A DNA stretch of 13,171 bases from Chloroflexota bacterium (GTDB taxonomy: Bacteria > Chloroflexota > Dehalococcoidia > UBA6926 > JACQUM01): positions 1 to 13,171 of the forward strand of contig JACQUM010000080.1 in NCBI GenBank assembly GCA_016210295.1, read 5' to 3'. Made by a program: the position numbers and the translations under genes. The notes under the pieces are model-generated. The model made no database searches, was not told the DNA's origin, and saw only the letters and a list, made by a program, of their open reading frames with translations. Shown in pieces: positions 6,973 through 13,171 of this stretch (within the stretch, counting starts at the first letter, position 1; each line of letters starts with the position of its first letter).

Positions 6973-7011
6973 GCACCCCTGCCCTGCTCCGTTGGAGCAG
7001 GGCAGGGGTGC
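6973..7011. repeat. Perfect 18-bp stem with 3-base loop just before the MFS start
   Basis: GCACCCCTGCCCTGCTCC (6973-6990) pairs perfectly with 6994-7011 around the loop GTT. The right arm ends one base before the AAAGAGGG ribosome site of the gene starting at 7025. In mRNA it would be a very stable structure abutting that site. It could stabilise the 5' end, modulate translation, attenuate transcription, or simply be a copy of a palindromic intergenic repeat. A related ACCCCTGCCCT string occurs at 8357-8367 without the second arm. Confidence 0.75.
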
Positions 7012-7024
7012 AAAGAGGGACTTC

Positions 7025-8329
7025 TTGGCAAGTATCTTGACGCGTGTCTGGCCACGGCAGAAAGTCTTCTACGGCTGGTGGATCGTGGCTGCGGGGACCT
7101 TCGTCTGGTTCTTTGGGGCCCTGACGCAGACATTCGGCCTGCAAGCCTTCTTCGACCCCATGCTAAACGAGTTTGGCTGGACGCGGGCGGAGACCTCTCT
7201 CGCCTTCTCCTTGCGCACGATGGAGTGGGGCCTGGAAGGGCCCCTGGTCGGCTTCTTCATCATCCGGTTCGGGGCCCGCAAGATGATCCTTGCCGGCTCA
7301 GCCATCTCCATCCTGGGGTTCGTGATCCTGGCCAACGTCAACTCTCTTGGGACCTACTACCTGGGCTCCCTCGTCGTCGCCGCTGGATGGGGGGCGGGGG
7401 GGAACGCGCCTACTCTCGCCGCCGTGGTGAACTGGTTCCGCCGCCAGCGAGGCAAGGCCTTAGCCATCGCCTCCACCGGTGCAGCCTGGAGCGGCTTGGG
7501 CGTCCCTGTCATGGTGTGGCTGGTAGACACGGTGGGCTGGCGCAACGGCTACCTCGTCGCTGCCGCTGGGATCCTGTTCCTGATCGTCCCCTTGAGCTTC
7601 GTGATCCGGGACCGGCCAGTGCCACCCAGGGATTACCCCGACGGAGAGAACCCCAGCCAGACGAGAGGTGGAGAGAAGGAAAGGCAGAGAGAAGCCGTCC
7701 AGGCGGAGACGAGCTTTGGGGTTCTGGAGGCGCTGCGGACGCGCTCCTTCTGGATGCTGGCGGCGGCCATGTCCGTCCTGGGTATCGCGACCTCGGCCAT
7801 CCTTGTGCACGAGCTCACCTACATGCTCACAATGGGGTGGAGCCGAGAGGCAGCCGGACTCCTCGTTGGCGCCACGGCCCTCTTCACCGTCCTCGGGCGG
7901 CTGGGGTTCGGCACCCTGGCGGACTACATGGACAAGCGATACGTCCTCTTGATCGCGGTGGGATGCGTGGCCCTCGGGCTTCTGCTGCTTTCGACGGGCC
8001 TCGGCACCTGGTGGCTCGTTCTCCTCTTCCTCATCATTTGGGGGCTGGGCTTCGGCGGGCCCATCTCCGTCCAGATGGCGCTGGTGGCCGACTACTTTGG
8101 CCCCAAGAACTTCCCCGCCATTCGGGGCCTCTTCTCCACCCTCCAGGTCGCGGGCAGCGTCTCGGGGCCTGTCCTGTTGGGCTGGATGGCCGACGTCCAG
8201 GGATCATACACCCTGGGCCTCGTCTTTCTGGCCGGCCTCATGATAACCACGGTGCCCCTGCTCCTCGGGGCGACACGACCCAGGCCGCGAGCAGCCGCCA
8301 AGGAGCCCGCCCCTGCCGCGCTCGCCTAG
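7025..8329 (+). CDS. MFS transporter, monocarboxylate/oxalate-formate antiporter-like (paralogue of the 1050 gene)
   Basis: This is a 434-residue, 12-segment carrier closely similar in plan to the carrier at 1050-2345: VFYGWWIVAAG in TM1, NEFGWTRAE before TM2, GFFIIRFGARK at the loop 2-3 motif, NWFRRQRGKALAIASTGAAWSG at TM4-5, RDRPVPPRDYPDGENP opening the central loop, and GRLGFGTLADYMDKR in the second half. The start is placed at TTG 7025 because AGAGG lies about eight bases upstream; TTG 7037 is possible but badly spaced. The open frame extends upstream to 6830, but that part crosses the promoter and stem-loop and has no family similarity. Divergence from an acyl-CoA dehydrogenase operon suggests it may carry the organic acid that operon degrades; this is inference. 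Confidence 0.85.
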   Translation: MASILTRVWPRQKVFYGWWIVAAGTFVWFFGALTQTFGLQAFFDPMLNEFGWTRAETSLAFSLRTMEWGLEGPLVGFFIIRFGARKMILAGSAISILGFVILANVNSLGTYYLGSLVVAAGWGAGGNAPTLAAVVNWFRRQRGKALAIASTGAAWSGLGVPVMVWLVDTVGWRNGYLVAAAGILFLIVPLSFVIRDRPVPPRDYPDGENPSQTRGGEKERQREAVQAETSFGVLEALRTRSFWMLAAAMSVLGIATSAILVHELTYMLTMGWSREAAGLLVGATALFTVLGRLGFGTLADYMDKRYVLLIAVGCVALGLLLLSTGLGTWWLVLLFLIIWGLGFGGPISVQMALVADYFGPKNFPAIRGLFSTLQVAGSVSGPVLLGWMADVQGSYTLGLVFLAGLMITTVPLLLGATRPRPRAAAKEPAPAALA

Positions 8330-8350
8330 ATACGCCCCTCTCCTTTTCCC

Positions 8351-8380
8351 TTGCTGACCCCTGCCCTACCCGCCTAGAAT
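8351..8380 (+). promoter_or_regulatory. Candidate promoter of the CBS-domain gene
   Basis: TAGAAT (8375-8380, 5/6) lies 18 bases after TTGCTG (8351-8356, 3/6). Transcription would begin near 8387, which argues against an in-frame ATG at 8379 and supports the start at 8469. Confidence 0.4.
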
Positions 8381-8468
8381 GGGCTTAGGAAGAGCGCGGG
8401 GAAGGCGATGGTCAGTCCCGAAGGCGCCCGATGGAACAACTTGCCGTGACGAGAGACGAAAAGAGCCC

Positions 8469-8924
8469 ATGAAGACCGCGCAAGATATCATGAGCGCGCC
8501 CGCTATCTCCGTCCAGCCGGGGGAGACGCTACAGGCGGCGGCCGAGCGGATGCTGGCGAACAAGGTGAGCTGCCTGCCCGTGGTGGATGAGAAGGAACAC
8601 GTCATCGGCATCGTGACTCACACAGACTTCTCCCCTCGGGAACGGCAGGTCCCTTTCTCGTCCCAACTACTCCCCTTCGTCCTGGGCGAGTGGGCCTCCT
8701 TCGAGGAGATGGAGAACTCCTACCGCCGCGCGGCGAATAGGCCGGTCCGCGAGGTGATGATCCACCCCGTTTTCACGGTGGAGGCGGACGAGCCGGTCAC
8801 GAAGGTCATCGAGATCCTGGTGCACCAGCGCGTTCGGCGGCTGCCAGTGGTGGAGAAGGGGAGGCTCGTGGGGCTCATTGCGCGTCACGACCTGCTGAAG
8901 CTGGTGGCCGAGATAAAGAGCTGA
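8469..8924 (+). CDS. CBS-domain-pair protein
   Basis: This is a 151-residue soluble protein made of two CBS repeats and little else. The first runs from about 1 to 55 (KTAQDIMSAPAISVQPGETL ... LPVVDEKEHVIGIVTHTDF), the second from about 93 to 148 (PVREVMIHPVFTVEADEPV ... RVRRLPVVEKGRLVGLIARHDLL). Residues 56-92 form an insert with a hydrophobic stretch (QLLPFVLGEW). CBS pairs bind adenine nucleotides and usually regulate a partner enzyme or channel; no partner is obvious here. The ATG at 8469 starts the standard CBS N-terminus; the ribosome site is weak (AAAAGAG). Partner and ligand are unknown. Confidence 0.88.
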   Translation: MKTAQDIMSAPAISVQPGETLQAAAERMLANKVSCLPVVDEKEHVIGIVTHTDFSPRERQVPFSSQLLPFVLGEWASFEEMENSYRRAANRPVREVMIHPVFTVEADEPVTKVIEILVHQRVRRLPVVEKGRLVGLIARHDLLKLVAEIKS

Positions 8925-8939
8925 CCTTCTTATCCGGAC

Positions 8940-8977
8940 AGACTCGCTGCGAGTCTGCATCGCCCTCGACAAGGGCC
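8940..8977. terminator. Two small hairpins between convergent genes, possible terminator
   Basis: CAGACTCG-CTG-CGAGTCTG (8940-8958) is a perfect 8-bp stem, followed by GCCCT-CGACA-AGGGC (8963-8977). They fill the 74-base gap between the CBS gene and the oppositely oriented exporter gene. There is no T-run, so intrinsic termination is doubtful; a palindromic repeat is the alternative. Confidence 0.4.
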
Positions 8978-8998
8978 TTCGGCAAAGGGACGACGGCG

Positions 8999-10213
8999 TT
9001 AGTCGGCCCGCCGCCAGCGCGTGACTCCCGCGAAGACCGCTGTCGCCACCAGCATCCCCGAAGCGAGCATAAAGGCGGCCTTGGTGCCGTAGGAATCGGC
9101 CAGGACTCCCGCGACGGCGGGCGAGATACCGGCGACGACGATGGAGGCACCGAAGACCAGGGAGACCACCGTCGCCTGAACGCTCCTGTCCACTAGGTCC
9201 ACCGAAGCGGCCAGGATGATGGACATCAACGAGAAGAGAAAAGCGCCCATGGCGACGACAGCGACCACGAAGGGCCACCCCGGCGGTGCCACGCTCACGC
9301 CCAGGAAGGCCAGGCCGAGGAACAGGAAGCTGGGAACGAGGACGGCCTTGCGTCCGACCCTATCGGAGAGGAGGCCGAGGACCGGCTGGGACCCGATCCC
9401 CGCGGCCTGCGCCAGAAAAAGATAGAAACCCAGGGCTACGCTGGAGAGGCCCAGGTCTTCCCGCAGGTAAATAGGCAGGAATGTCATCACGACGCTCTGC
9501 CCCCCGACGAAGCCCCCCGCCAGCAGAAGGACGATCACCAGGGAACGGTTCCCGATCAGTTTGCGAAGCGACTGGAGGTAGTGGGAAACGCCAGAGACAC
9601 CTTCCGCCTCCATGGGGACACGGCGGAGGAGGAGCCATATGACGACGCCGGCGGCGACGGCGGGAACGAAGCCCACCTGAAGCACCCCTCGCCACGTCAA
9701 AAGAGCGAGAAGGGCTCCTGCAACCAGGGGGCCGAGGGCCTCGCCGATGCTCCCTCCCGTCCCGTGGAGGCCGATGGCGAAGCCCCGTCGCTCGGCGAAC
9801 CGCTGGGACAGCGCGGAGATGGCCGAGGGGTGCCAGAAGGTGATGGCGACAACCAACAACGTGGAGGCAATCACCGCAGACCAATAGCCAGAAGCCAGCC
9901 CCAGAAGCAGGCCGAAGAGGCCAACGAGGACGATGGAGGCTCCGAGGATCAGGGGACGGCTCCGCCCGAACCGGTCCGCAAGGAACCCCGCGGGAAGGTT
10001 GGCCACGCCGCCGGCGATGTTCCGCAGCGTCGAAAGGGTGCCGACCTGGACGTTGCTCAGGGCAAGCTCGGCCTTGATCTCCGGCAGAAGGACGAAGAAG
10101 GCCGCGTTGAATAGATGCTTGACAGCGTGCCCGGTCACGGCGACGAGGAGAAGGGTCAATCGCTGCCGTGCCGAGATGGCGGTCACCATGCTTGCCGTCG
10201 CAGTGTGCTCCAA
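8999..10213 (-). CDS. MFS exporter, fosmidomycin-resistance (Fsr)-like
   Basis: This is a 404-residue membrane protein with 12 predicted segments. GHAVKHLFNAAFFVLLPEIKAEL opens TM1; GFLADRFGRSR is motif A, repeated in the second half as GLLSDRVGRKA. The stretch TFWHPSAISALSQRFAERRGFAIGLHGTGGSIGEALGPL is typical of the Fsr-like branch, whose members are mostly drug or metabolite exporters. The TTG at 10213 is preferred because AGAGGGG lies nine bases upstream. The ATG at 10189 is the alternative but has no ribosome site; the frame is open further, to 10264, across the leader. It follows mutL on the same strand by 204 bases but has its own promoter. It is clearly of a different branch from the other two MFS genes here. 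Substrate is unknown. Confidence 0.85.
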   Translation of the reverse strand: MEHTATASMVTAISARQRLTLLLVAVTGHAVKHLFNAAFFVLLPEIKAELALSNVQVGTLSTLRNIAGGVANLPAGFLADRFGRSRPLILGASIVLVGLFGLLLGLASGYWSAVIASTLLVVAITFWHPSAISALSQRFAERRGFAIGLHGTGGSIGEALGPLVAGALLALLTWRGVLQVGFVPAVAAGVVIWLLLRRVPMEAEGVSGVSHYLQSLRKLIGNRSLVIVLLLAGGFVGGQSVVMTFLPIYLREDLGLSSVALGFYLFLAQAAGIGSQPVLGLLSDRVGRKAVLVPSFLFLGLAFLGVSVAPPGWPFVVAVVAMGAFLFSLMSIILAASVDLVDRSVQATVVSLVFGASIVVAGISPAVAGVLADSYGTKAAFMLASGMLVATAVFAGVTRWRRAD

Positions 10214-10284
10214 GATTCGCTTCCCCTCTGTTATCGCGGCCCACGGCCGCCGTGGACGGCCCAAGTATCGCCAGATTGTCAGGA

Positions 10285-10315
10285 ACTATACCAGGTGACG
10301 GCGTTCACGTGTCTA
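10285..10315 (-). promoter_or_regulatory. Probable promoter of the Fsr-like exporter
   Basis: On the minus strand an extended -10, TGGTATAGT (TATAGT at 10290-10285, 5/6), lies 19 bases after TAGACA (10315-10310, 5/6). The long spacer is tolerable with an extended -10. The leader of about 65 bases contains the dyad CCACGG-CCG-CCGTGG (10241-10255). Confidence 0.5.
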
Positions 10316-10333
10316 GGTGCATTTGCTGGCCTG

Positions 10334-10351
10334 GGCTCCTTCAATGGAGCC
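10334..10351. repeat. Small hairpin downstream of mutL
   Basis: GGCTCC (10334-10339) pairs with GGAGCC (10346-10351) around a six-base loop, about 67 bases past the mutL stop. It is not followed by a T-run on the minus strand, so it is at best a weak or factor-dependent terminator. The rest of the gap 10214-10417 holds the exporter promoter and leader only. Confidence 0.35.
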
Positions 10352-10417
10352 AAGCTGGATCTGGAGCTGTTCCAGTCGCCCGGGAGAAGAGTCCTCAAGG
10401 ACATTCCCGGAGCGGCG

Positions 10418-12124
10418 TCACCGCCGACCGAACTGCTTATCGAGCTGGGCGCTGCTCAGGTGGACCATGGTGGGCCGCCCATGAGGACAGAGGCGCGGGA
10501 AACGGGCCGCCTCGAGCTGTCGAATCAGGCTCTCCATCTCCTTTACTGTGAGCACCTGACCTGCCCGAACCGAGCTGTGGCAGGCCACGGAGGCGGCGAT
10601 GCGGCGCTCCCGTTCCTCCAGCGGGACGGGACGGCCATCCTCCGCGTCGGCCAAGGCATCCAGGAGCGCCTGAAGAGCTTCCCCCTCCCGGAGGCTGGGG
10701 GGGACGCTGCGGAGGAGCACCGTCCTCTCGCCGAACGGCTCCCACTGGAACCCATAAAGGCGGAGCATCTCGGTCTCCGCCTCCAGGGCCTGAGCCTGGA
10801 GAGGGGTTAGAGTCGCGGGGAGGGGGTTCAACAGGCCCTGGAGGGCCACGCCCTTCTCTCGGCGGGCGGATTGAAGCTCCTCGAACACCACCCGCTCGTG
10901 AGCGGCGTGCTGGTCGATGAGGTACATCCCATCGGGTCCCTCGGCGATGATATAGGTCGTCGCCACCTGCCCCACCGGCCGAAGAAGGGGCAGCGGCGCC
11001 TCCCGTGAGAGAGCCGGGACAGTCGTAAGAAGGAAGAGAGGCGGTGCCTCCAGGGCGACTTCAGCATCGCGGGGGGGAGGCGGCGGGGCGGGTAGGACGT
11101 TCGCAATGGGCCCAGCGTCCAAGGGGACGAGGCTATGAGCTGCGAGAGTAGCGCGAACGGCCAGCTGGACCGCGCCGAAGACCTCGCCCTCTCGCCGGAA
11201 CCTGACCTCGGCCTTGGCGGGATGGACGTTGACATCTACCTCGCTCGGCGCAAGACGGATAAACACAGCGGCAACAGGGTGTTGGCCCCGAGGAAGAAGG
11301 TCGCGGTAGGCCTCCTCCACCGCGTAGATCAGGGTGCGGCTCTGGACCCAGCGACGGTTGACAAAGGTGGCGATGGCGTCGCGGCGAGAGCGGGTTAAGT
11401 CGGGCGGGCTCACGAACCCCGCCACCTCAACGCTACCCTGGGAGCCCACCAGCCCTATCTCCAACAGAGCGCGGGCCGTCTCCAACCCCACGACTTCTAC
11501 CAAGGCGTCCCGCGGCTCACCGTTGCCCGAGGAGTGAAAGGCTAGGCGCCCGTCCAGGAGGAGGCGGAACTTCGTCTCCGGATAGGCGATGGCGTAGTGG
11601 GAGAGGACTTGGAGGATCCGCGCGTTCTCCGTGCTGGCCGACTTCAGGAACTTGAGACGGGCGGGAACGGACTTGAAGAGGTCGCGGACGAGGACGGTGG
11701 TGCCAGGAGCGGCCCCCTGCTTTCCCTCCTCGGCCTCCTGGCCGTTCTGGAGGGTGATGTAGGCTCCCCCTACGGCGTCAGGGGGGTGGCTGACCAGGGT
11801 CACGCTGGCCACGGCGGCGACAGAGGGGAGGGCCTCTCCTCGAAAACCCAGCGTTCCGATGTGCGAAAGGTCCTCTACGGAGGAAATCTTGGAGGTGGCA
11901 TGGCGCTCGAAGGCTATGGAGAGCTCTTCGGCGGGGATGCCACAGCCGTCGTCGGTGACGCGGATGAGCTTCACCCCGCCGCCCCGCACCTCGACCTCGA
12001 CCTGCGTGGCCCCGGCGTCCAGGGAGTTCTCCACCAGCTCCTTAACGACGGAGGCGGGCCGCTCGATGACCTCGCCAGCGGCGATCTGGGCGGAGACCTC
12101 GCGGGACAAGATGCGGATGGGCAT
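10418..12124 (-). CDS. mutL: DNA mismatch repair protein MutL with endonuclease motif
   Basis: This 568-residue protein couples mismatch recognition by MutS to strand incision. The N-terminal GHKL ATPase is complete: VKELVENSLDAGA with Glu32 and Asn36-region Asp, TDDGCGIP (57-64), ATSKI (76-80), TLGFRGEAL (91-99), VPARLKFLKS (153-162), and DVNVHPAKAEVRF with Lys304. A short Pro-rich linker (about 335-380) leads to the C-terminal dimer domain. That domain has the metal-dependent endonuclease motif DQHAAHERVVFEE (404-416; Asp404, His406, Glu410, Glu415), ACHSSVRAG (Cys515), CPHGRPT (546-552) and a terminal FGRR. This is the methyl-independent, incising type, not the E. coli type. It begins three bases after the PIN-toxin stop without a strong ribosome site, so translation is probably coupled to the toxin gene. 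No mutS is in the window. Confidence 0.97.
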   Translation of the reverse strand: MPIRILSREVSAQIAAGEVIERPASVVKELVENSLDAGATQVEVEVRGGGVKLIRVTDDGCGIPAEELSIAFERHATSKISSVEDLSHIGTLGFRGEALPSVAAVASVTLVSHPPDAVGGAYITLQNGQEAEEGKQGAAPGTTVLVRDLFKSVPARLKFLKSASTENARILQVLSHYAIAYPETKFRLLLDGRLAFHSSGNGEPRDALVEVVGLETARALLEIGLVGSQGSVEVAGFVSPPDLTRSRRDAIATFVNRRWVQSRTLIYAVEEAYRDLLPRGQHPVAAVFIRLAPSEVDVNVHPAKAEVRFRREGEVFGAVQLAVRATLAAHSLVPLDAGPIANVLPAPPPPPRDAEVALEAPPLFLLTTVPALSREAPLPLLRPVGQVATTYIIAEGPDGMYLIDQHAAHERVVFEELQSARREKGVALQGLLNPLPATLTPLQAQALEAETEMLRLYGFQWEPFGERTVLLRSVPPSLREGEALQALLDALADAEDGRPVPLEERERRIAASVACHSSVRAGQVLTVKEMESLIRQLEAARFPRLCPHGRPTMVHLSSAQLDKQFGRR

Positions 12125-12127
12125 AAG

Positions 12128-12523
12128 CTAGCGCTCGGGGAGAGCCTGGAGCTTCAAACCCGGGATCGGGAAGTCGGTCACGTTGGCGGTCAGGAGGATG
12201 GCGCCCAAGTGGAAGGCAGTCGAGCCGATGAGAAGGTCTCGCAGGTCAAGGGTCACGCCCCGTTGGCGGCCTTCCTGCCAGACCCGACCGGCTAGACGGG
12301 CAGAGGGGAAGTCGATGTCGGAGTAGCTCACGCTGGCGAAGAGGTCCTCCGCCACCCTCTCCTCTCGGGGGTAGAGGCCTGCGTAGACCTCCGCGACATT
12401 TACGGGGCACACGAAGAAATCGTGGCCTTCCGCCCGCAAGGCCCGCAAGGGGCCAACCACCTCCGCATCCCCTCGAAGGGTGTCGATGAGAACGGTCGTG
12501 TCCAGAAGATAGCGGGCCATCAT
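12128..12523 (-). CDS. vapC: VapC-type PIN-domain toxin (predicted ribonuclease)
   Basis: This 131-residue protein covers a single PIN domain. YLLDTTVLIDTLRG carries Asp8, VNVAEVYAG carries Glu45, LDLRDLLIGSTAF carries Asp96, and TANVTDFPIPGL carries the fourth acidic position, Asp117. All four metal-site residues of the VapC family are thus present, so activity is expected. VapC toxins cut RNA, often tRNA or rRNA; the target here is unknown. The start ATG overlaps the antitoxin stop by four bases (ATGA); a second ATG immediately follows and would shorten the protein by one residue. It is the middle gene of an antitoxin-toxin-mutL operon. Confidence 0.9.
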   Translation of the reverse strand: MMARYLLDTTVLIDTLRGDAEVVGPLRALRAEGHDFFVCPVNVAEVYAGLYPREERVAEDLFASVSYSDIDFPSARLAGRVWQEGRQRGVTLDLRDLLIGSTAFHLGAILLTANVTDFPIPGLKLQALPER

Positions 12524-13005
12524 TCCCTAGAGTGGCGCCAGGGTTCCCGGGAGCTGCGGCGAAGGTCTCGCACCCACGCCGCAACCTTTTCCGAGGTAGC
12601 CCATTCAGGATGGTCCTCCTTCTCGATGGAACCGGCCGCCTGTTCGAAGGCGTCGGCCTCCCTTCTTCGTCGCAAGGCCAAGGAGGCGGCTTCGGCAAGG
12701 AACTGGCTCCTCCTTCGAGCGCCCACTGACCCATCGACCTCCTGGAGGAGGGTCTCGGGAAGCACGACGTGGATCCGCGCGAGCCGCCCGGAGCCCGCCG
12801 TCACCGTCCAAGTTGCCTGCACCTCTGCAACCTTAGAGGGCGTCTTCTTTTGGCCATCCTCCCGCGTCGTGGTTCGCGCCCGGCGGGCTTTCCGCAAGTA
12901 CAAGCGAAGGGCCTCCACGAGAGCCTCGCCGCGACGTCGCCTCCCCAGTGTGTCGTCCATTTCCTGGATGAGTTCGTCGGGGATCGTGACTGCGATCTGC
13001 GCCAT
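12520..13005 (-). CDS. VapB-like antitoxin with two tandem ribbon-helix-helix domains
   Basis: This 161-residue protein is about twice the length of a usual VapB. Residues 2-42 (AQIAVTIPDELIQEMDDTL ... EALRLYLRKARR) and 75-115 (LARIHVVLPETLLQEVDGS ... FLAEAASLALRRRRE) each have the strand-helix-helix pattern of an RHH/CopG domain. A hydrophilic linker (43-74) lies between. The C-terminus (116-155, with DHPEW and VAAWVRDLRR) is a typical toxin-binding tail. The ATG at 13005 has GGAG eight bases upstream. An in-frame GTG at residue 68 could produce a conventional single-RHH antitoxin of about 94 residues. It overlaps the toxin gene by four bases and probably represses its own promoter through the inverted repeat at 13027-13054. 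The antitoxin role is inferred from context and fold. Confidence 0.85.
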   Translation of the reverse strand: MAQIAVTIPDELIQEMDDTLGRRRRGEALVEALRLYLRKARRARTTTREDGQKKTPSKVAEVQATWTVTAGSGRLARIHVVLPETLLQEVDGSVGARRRSQFLAEAASLALRRRREADAFEQAAGSIEKEDHPEWATSEKVAAWVRDLRRSSREPWRHSRE

Positions 13006-13026
13006 GGCTGCTTCTCCAATCGTGAT

Positions 13027-13064
13027 GTCCCACTCATATTACATTTCGTGGGACTCCTTGTCAA
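13027..13064 (-). promoter_or_regulatory. Promoter and probable operator of the antitoxin-toxin-mutL operon
   Basis: On the minus strand, TTGACA (13064-13059) and TAATAT (13041-13036) are 17 bases apart. A perfect inverted repeat GTCCCAC/GTGGGAC (13048-13054 and 13027-13033, 14 bases between) brackets the -10 box. Binding there would block RNA polymerase, as expected for antitoxin autoregulation. The leader from about 13029 to the ATG at 13005 is short, about 24 bases. Confidence 0.75.
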
Positions 13065-13171
13065 GGGTAACAGAGGCCCAACTTCTTTCTGTGGGGCAGG
13101 CGCCCGAGTGAGCCCGGGCGGCACCGAACACATCCTAACCGAAGCACTACTTCCTTCGACCATCCCCCTGA
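13065..13171. other. Right-edge non-coding stretch
   Basis: No gene is supported. CGCCCG (13101-13106) and CGGGCG (13115-13120) form a small hairpin that might end a transcript entering from outside the window, but there is no T-run. Confidence 0.3.

Noticed and set aside
6830..7024. N-terminal extension of the second MFS protein from an upstream start
   Set aside because: The extra 65 codons cross the predicted promoter and the 18-bp stem-loop, lack family similarity, and the TTG at 7025 has a suitable ribosome site.
8379..8468. Upstream ATG giving the CBS protein 30 extra residues
   Set aside because: The ATG overlaps the predicted -10 box, the added residues are basic and non-conserved, and the CBS fold begins exactly at the ATG at 8469.
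1..13171. CRISPR arrays, tRNA or rRNA genes, transposase or integrase genes
   Set aside because: No regularly spaced repeats, no tRNA or rRNA-like sequence, and no transposase or recombinase motif was seen on either strand.

Overview
The window is GC-rich bacterial DNA with short intergenic gaps, several GTG or TTG starts and sigma70-type promoters. Two MCT/OFA-like MFS carriers, a paired acyl-CoA dehydrogenase operon, a lipoprotein PQQ-type sugar dehydrogenase and a stand-alone Lrp/AsnC effector domain together suggest an environmental Chloroflexota-like bacterium, possibly Dehalococcoidia. That placement is inferred from protein style only. There is no rRNA, tRNA, CRISPR array or recognisable transposase.

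Layout, left to right. Positions 1-559 (minus) hold the N-terminal part of a TrkH/KtrB potassium channel subunit that runs off the left edge. A 490-base hairpin-rich gap (560-1049) separates it from a plus-strand pair: an MFS carrier (1050-2345) and, six bases later, a lipoprotein glucose/sorbosone dehydrogenase-like protein (2352-3779). A small RAM-domain protein follows (3968-4216). A strong hairpin (4302-4343) then separates it from a convergent minus-strand operon of two acyl-CoA dehydrogenases (6724 down to 4367). That operon has a near-consensus promoter and is divergent from a second MFS carrier (7025-8329), whose leader carries a perfect 18-bp stem-loop. A CBS-pair protein (8469-8924) follows, then a minus-strand Fsr-like MFS exporter (10213 down to 8999).

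The right end is a minus-strand operon read from about 13030 down to 10418. It encodes a two-ribbon-helix-helix antitoxin, a VapC-type PIN toxin overlapping it by four bases, and mutL starting three bases after the toxin stop. The operon has a TTGACA-N17-TAATAT promoter whose -10 box sits inside a perfect GTCCCAC/GTGGGAC inverted repeat, a plausible operator for the antitoxin. Placing mismatch repair behind an autoregulated toxin-antitoxin promoter is the most unusual arrangement here.

The left and middle parts read as catabolic and transport genes: uptake of organic acids or similar solutes, acyl-CoA oxidation and periplasmic sugar-type oxidation. Exact substrates cannot be read from the sequence.
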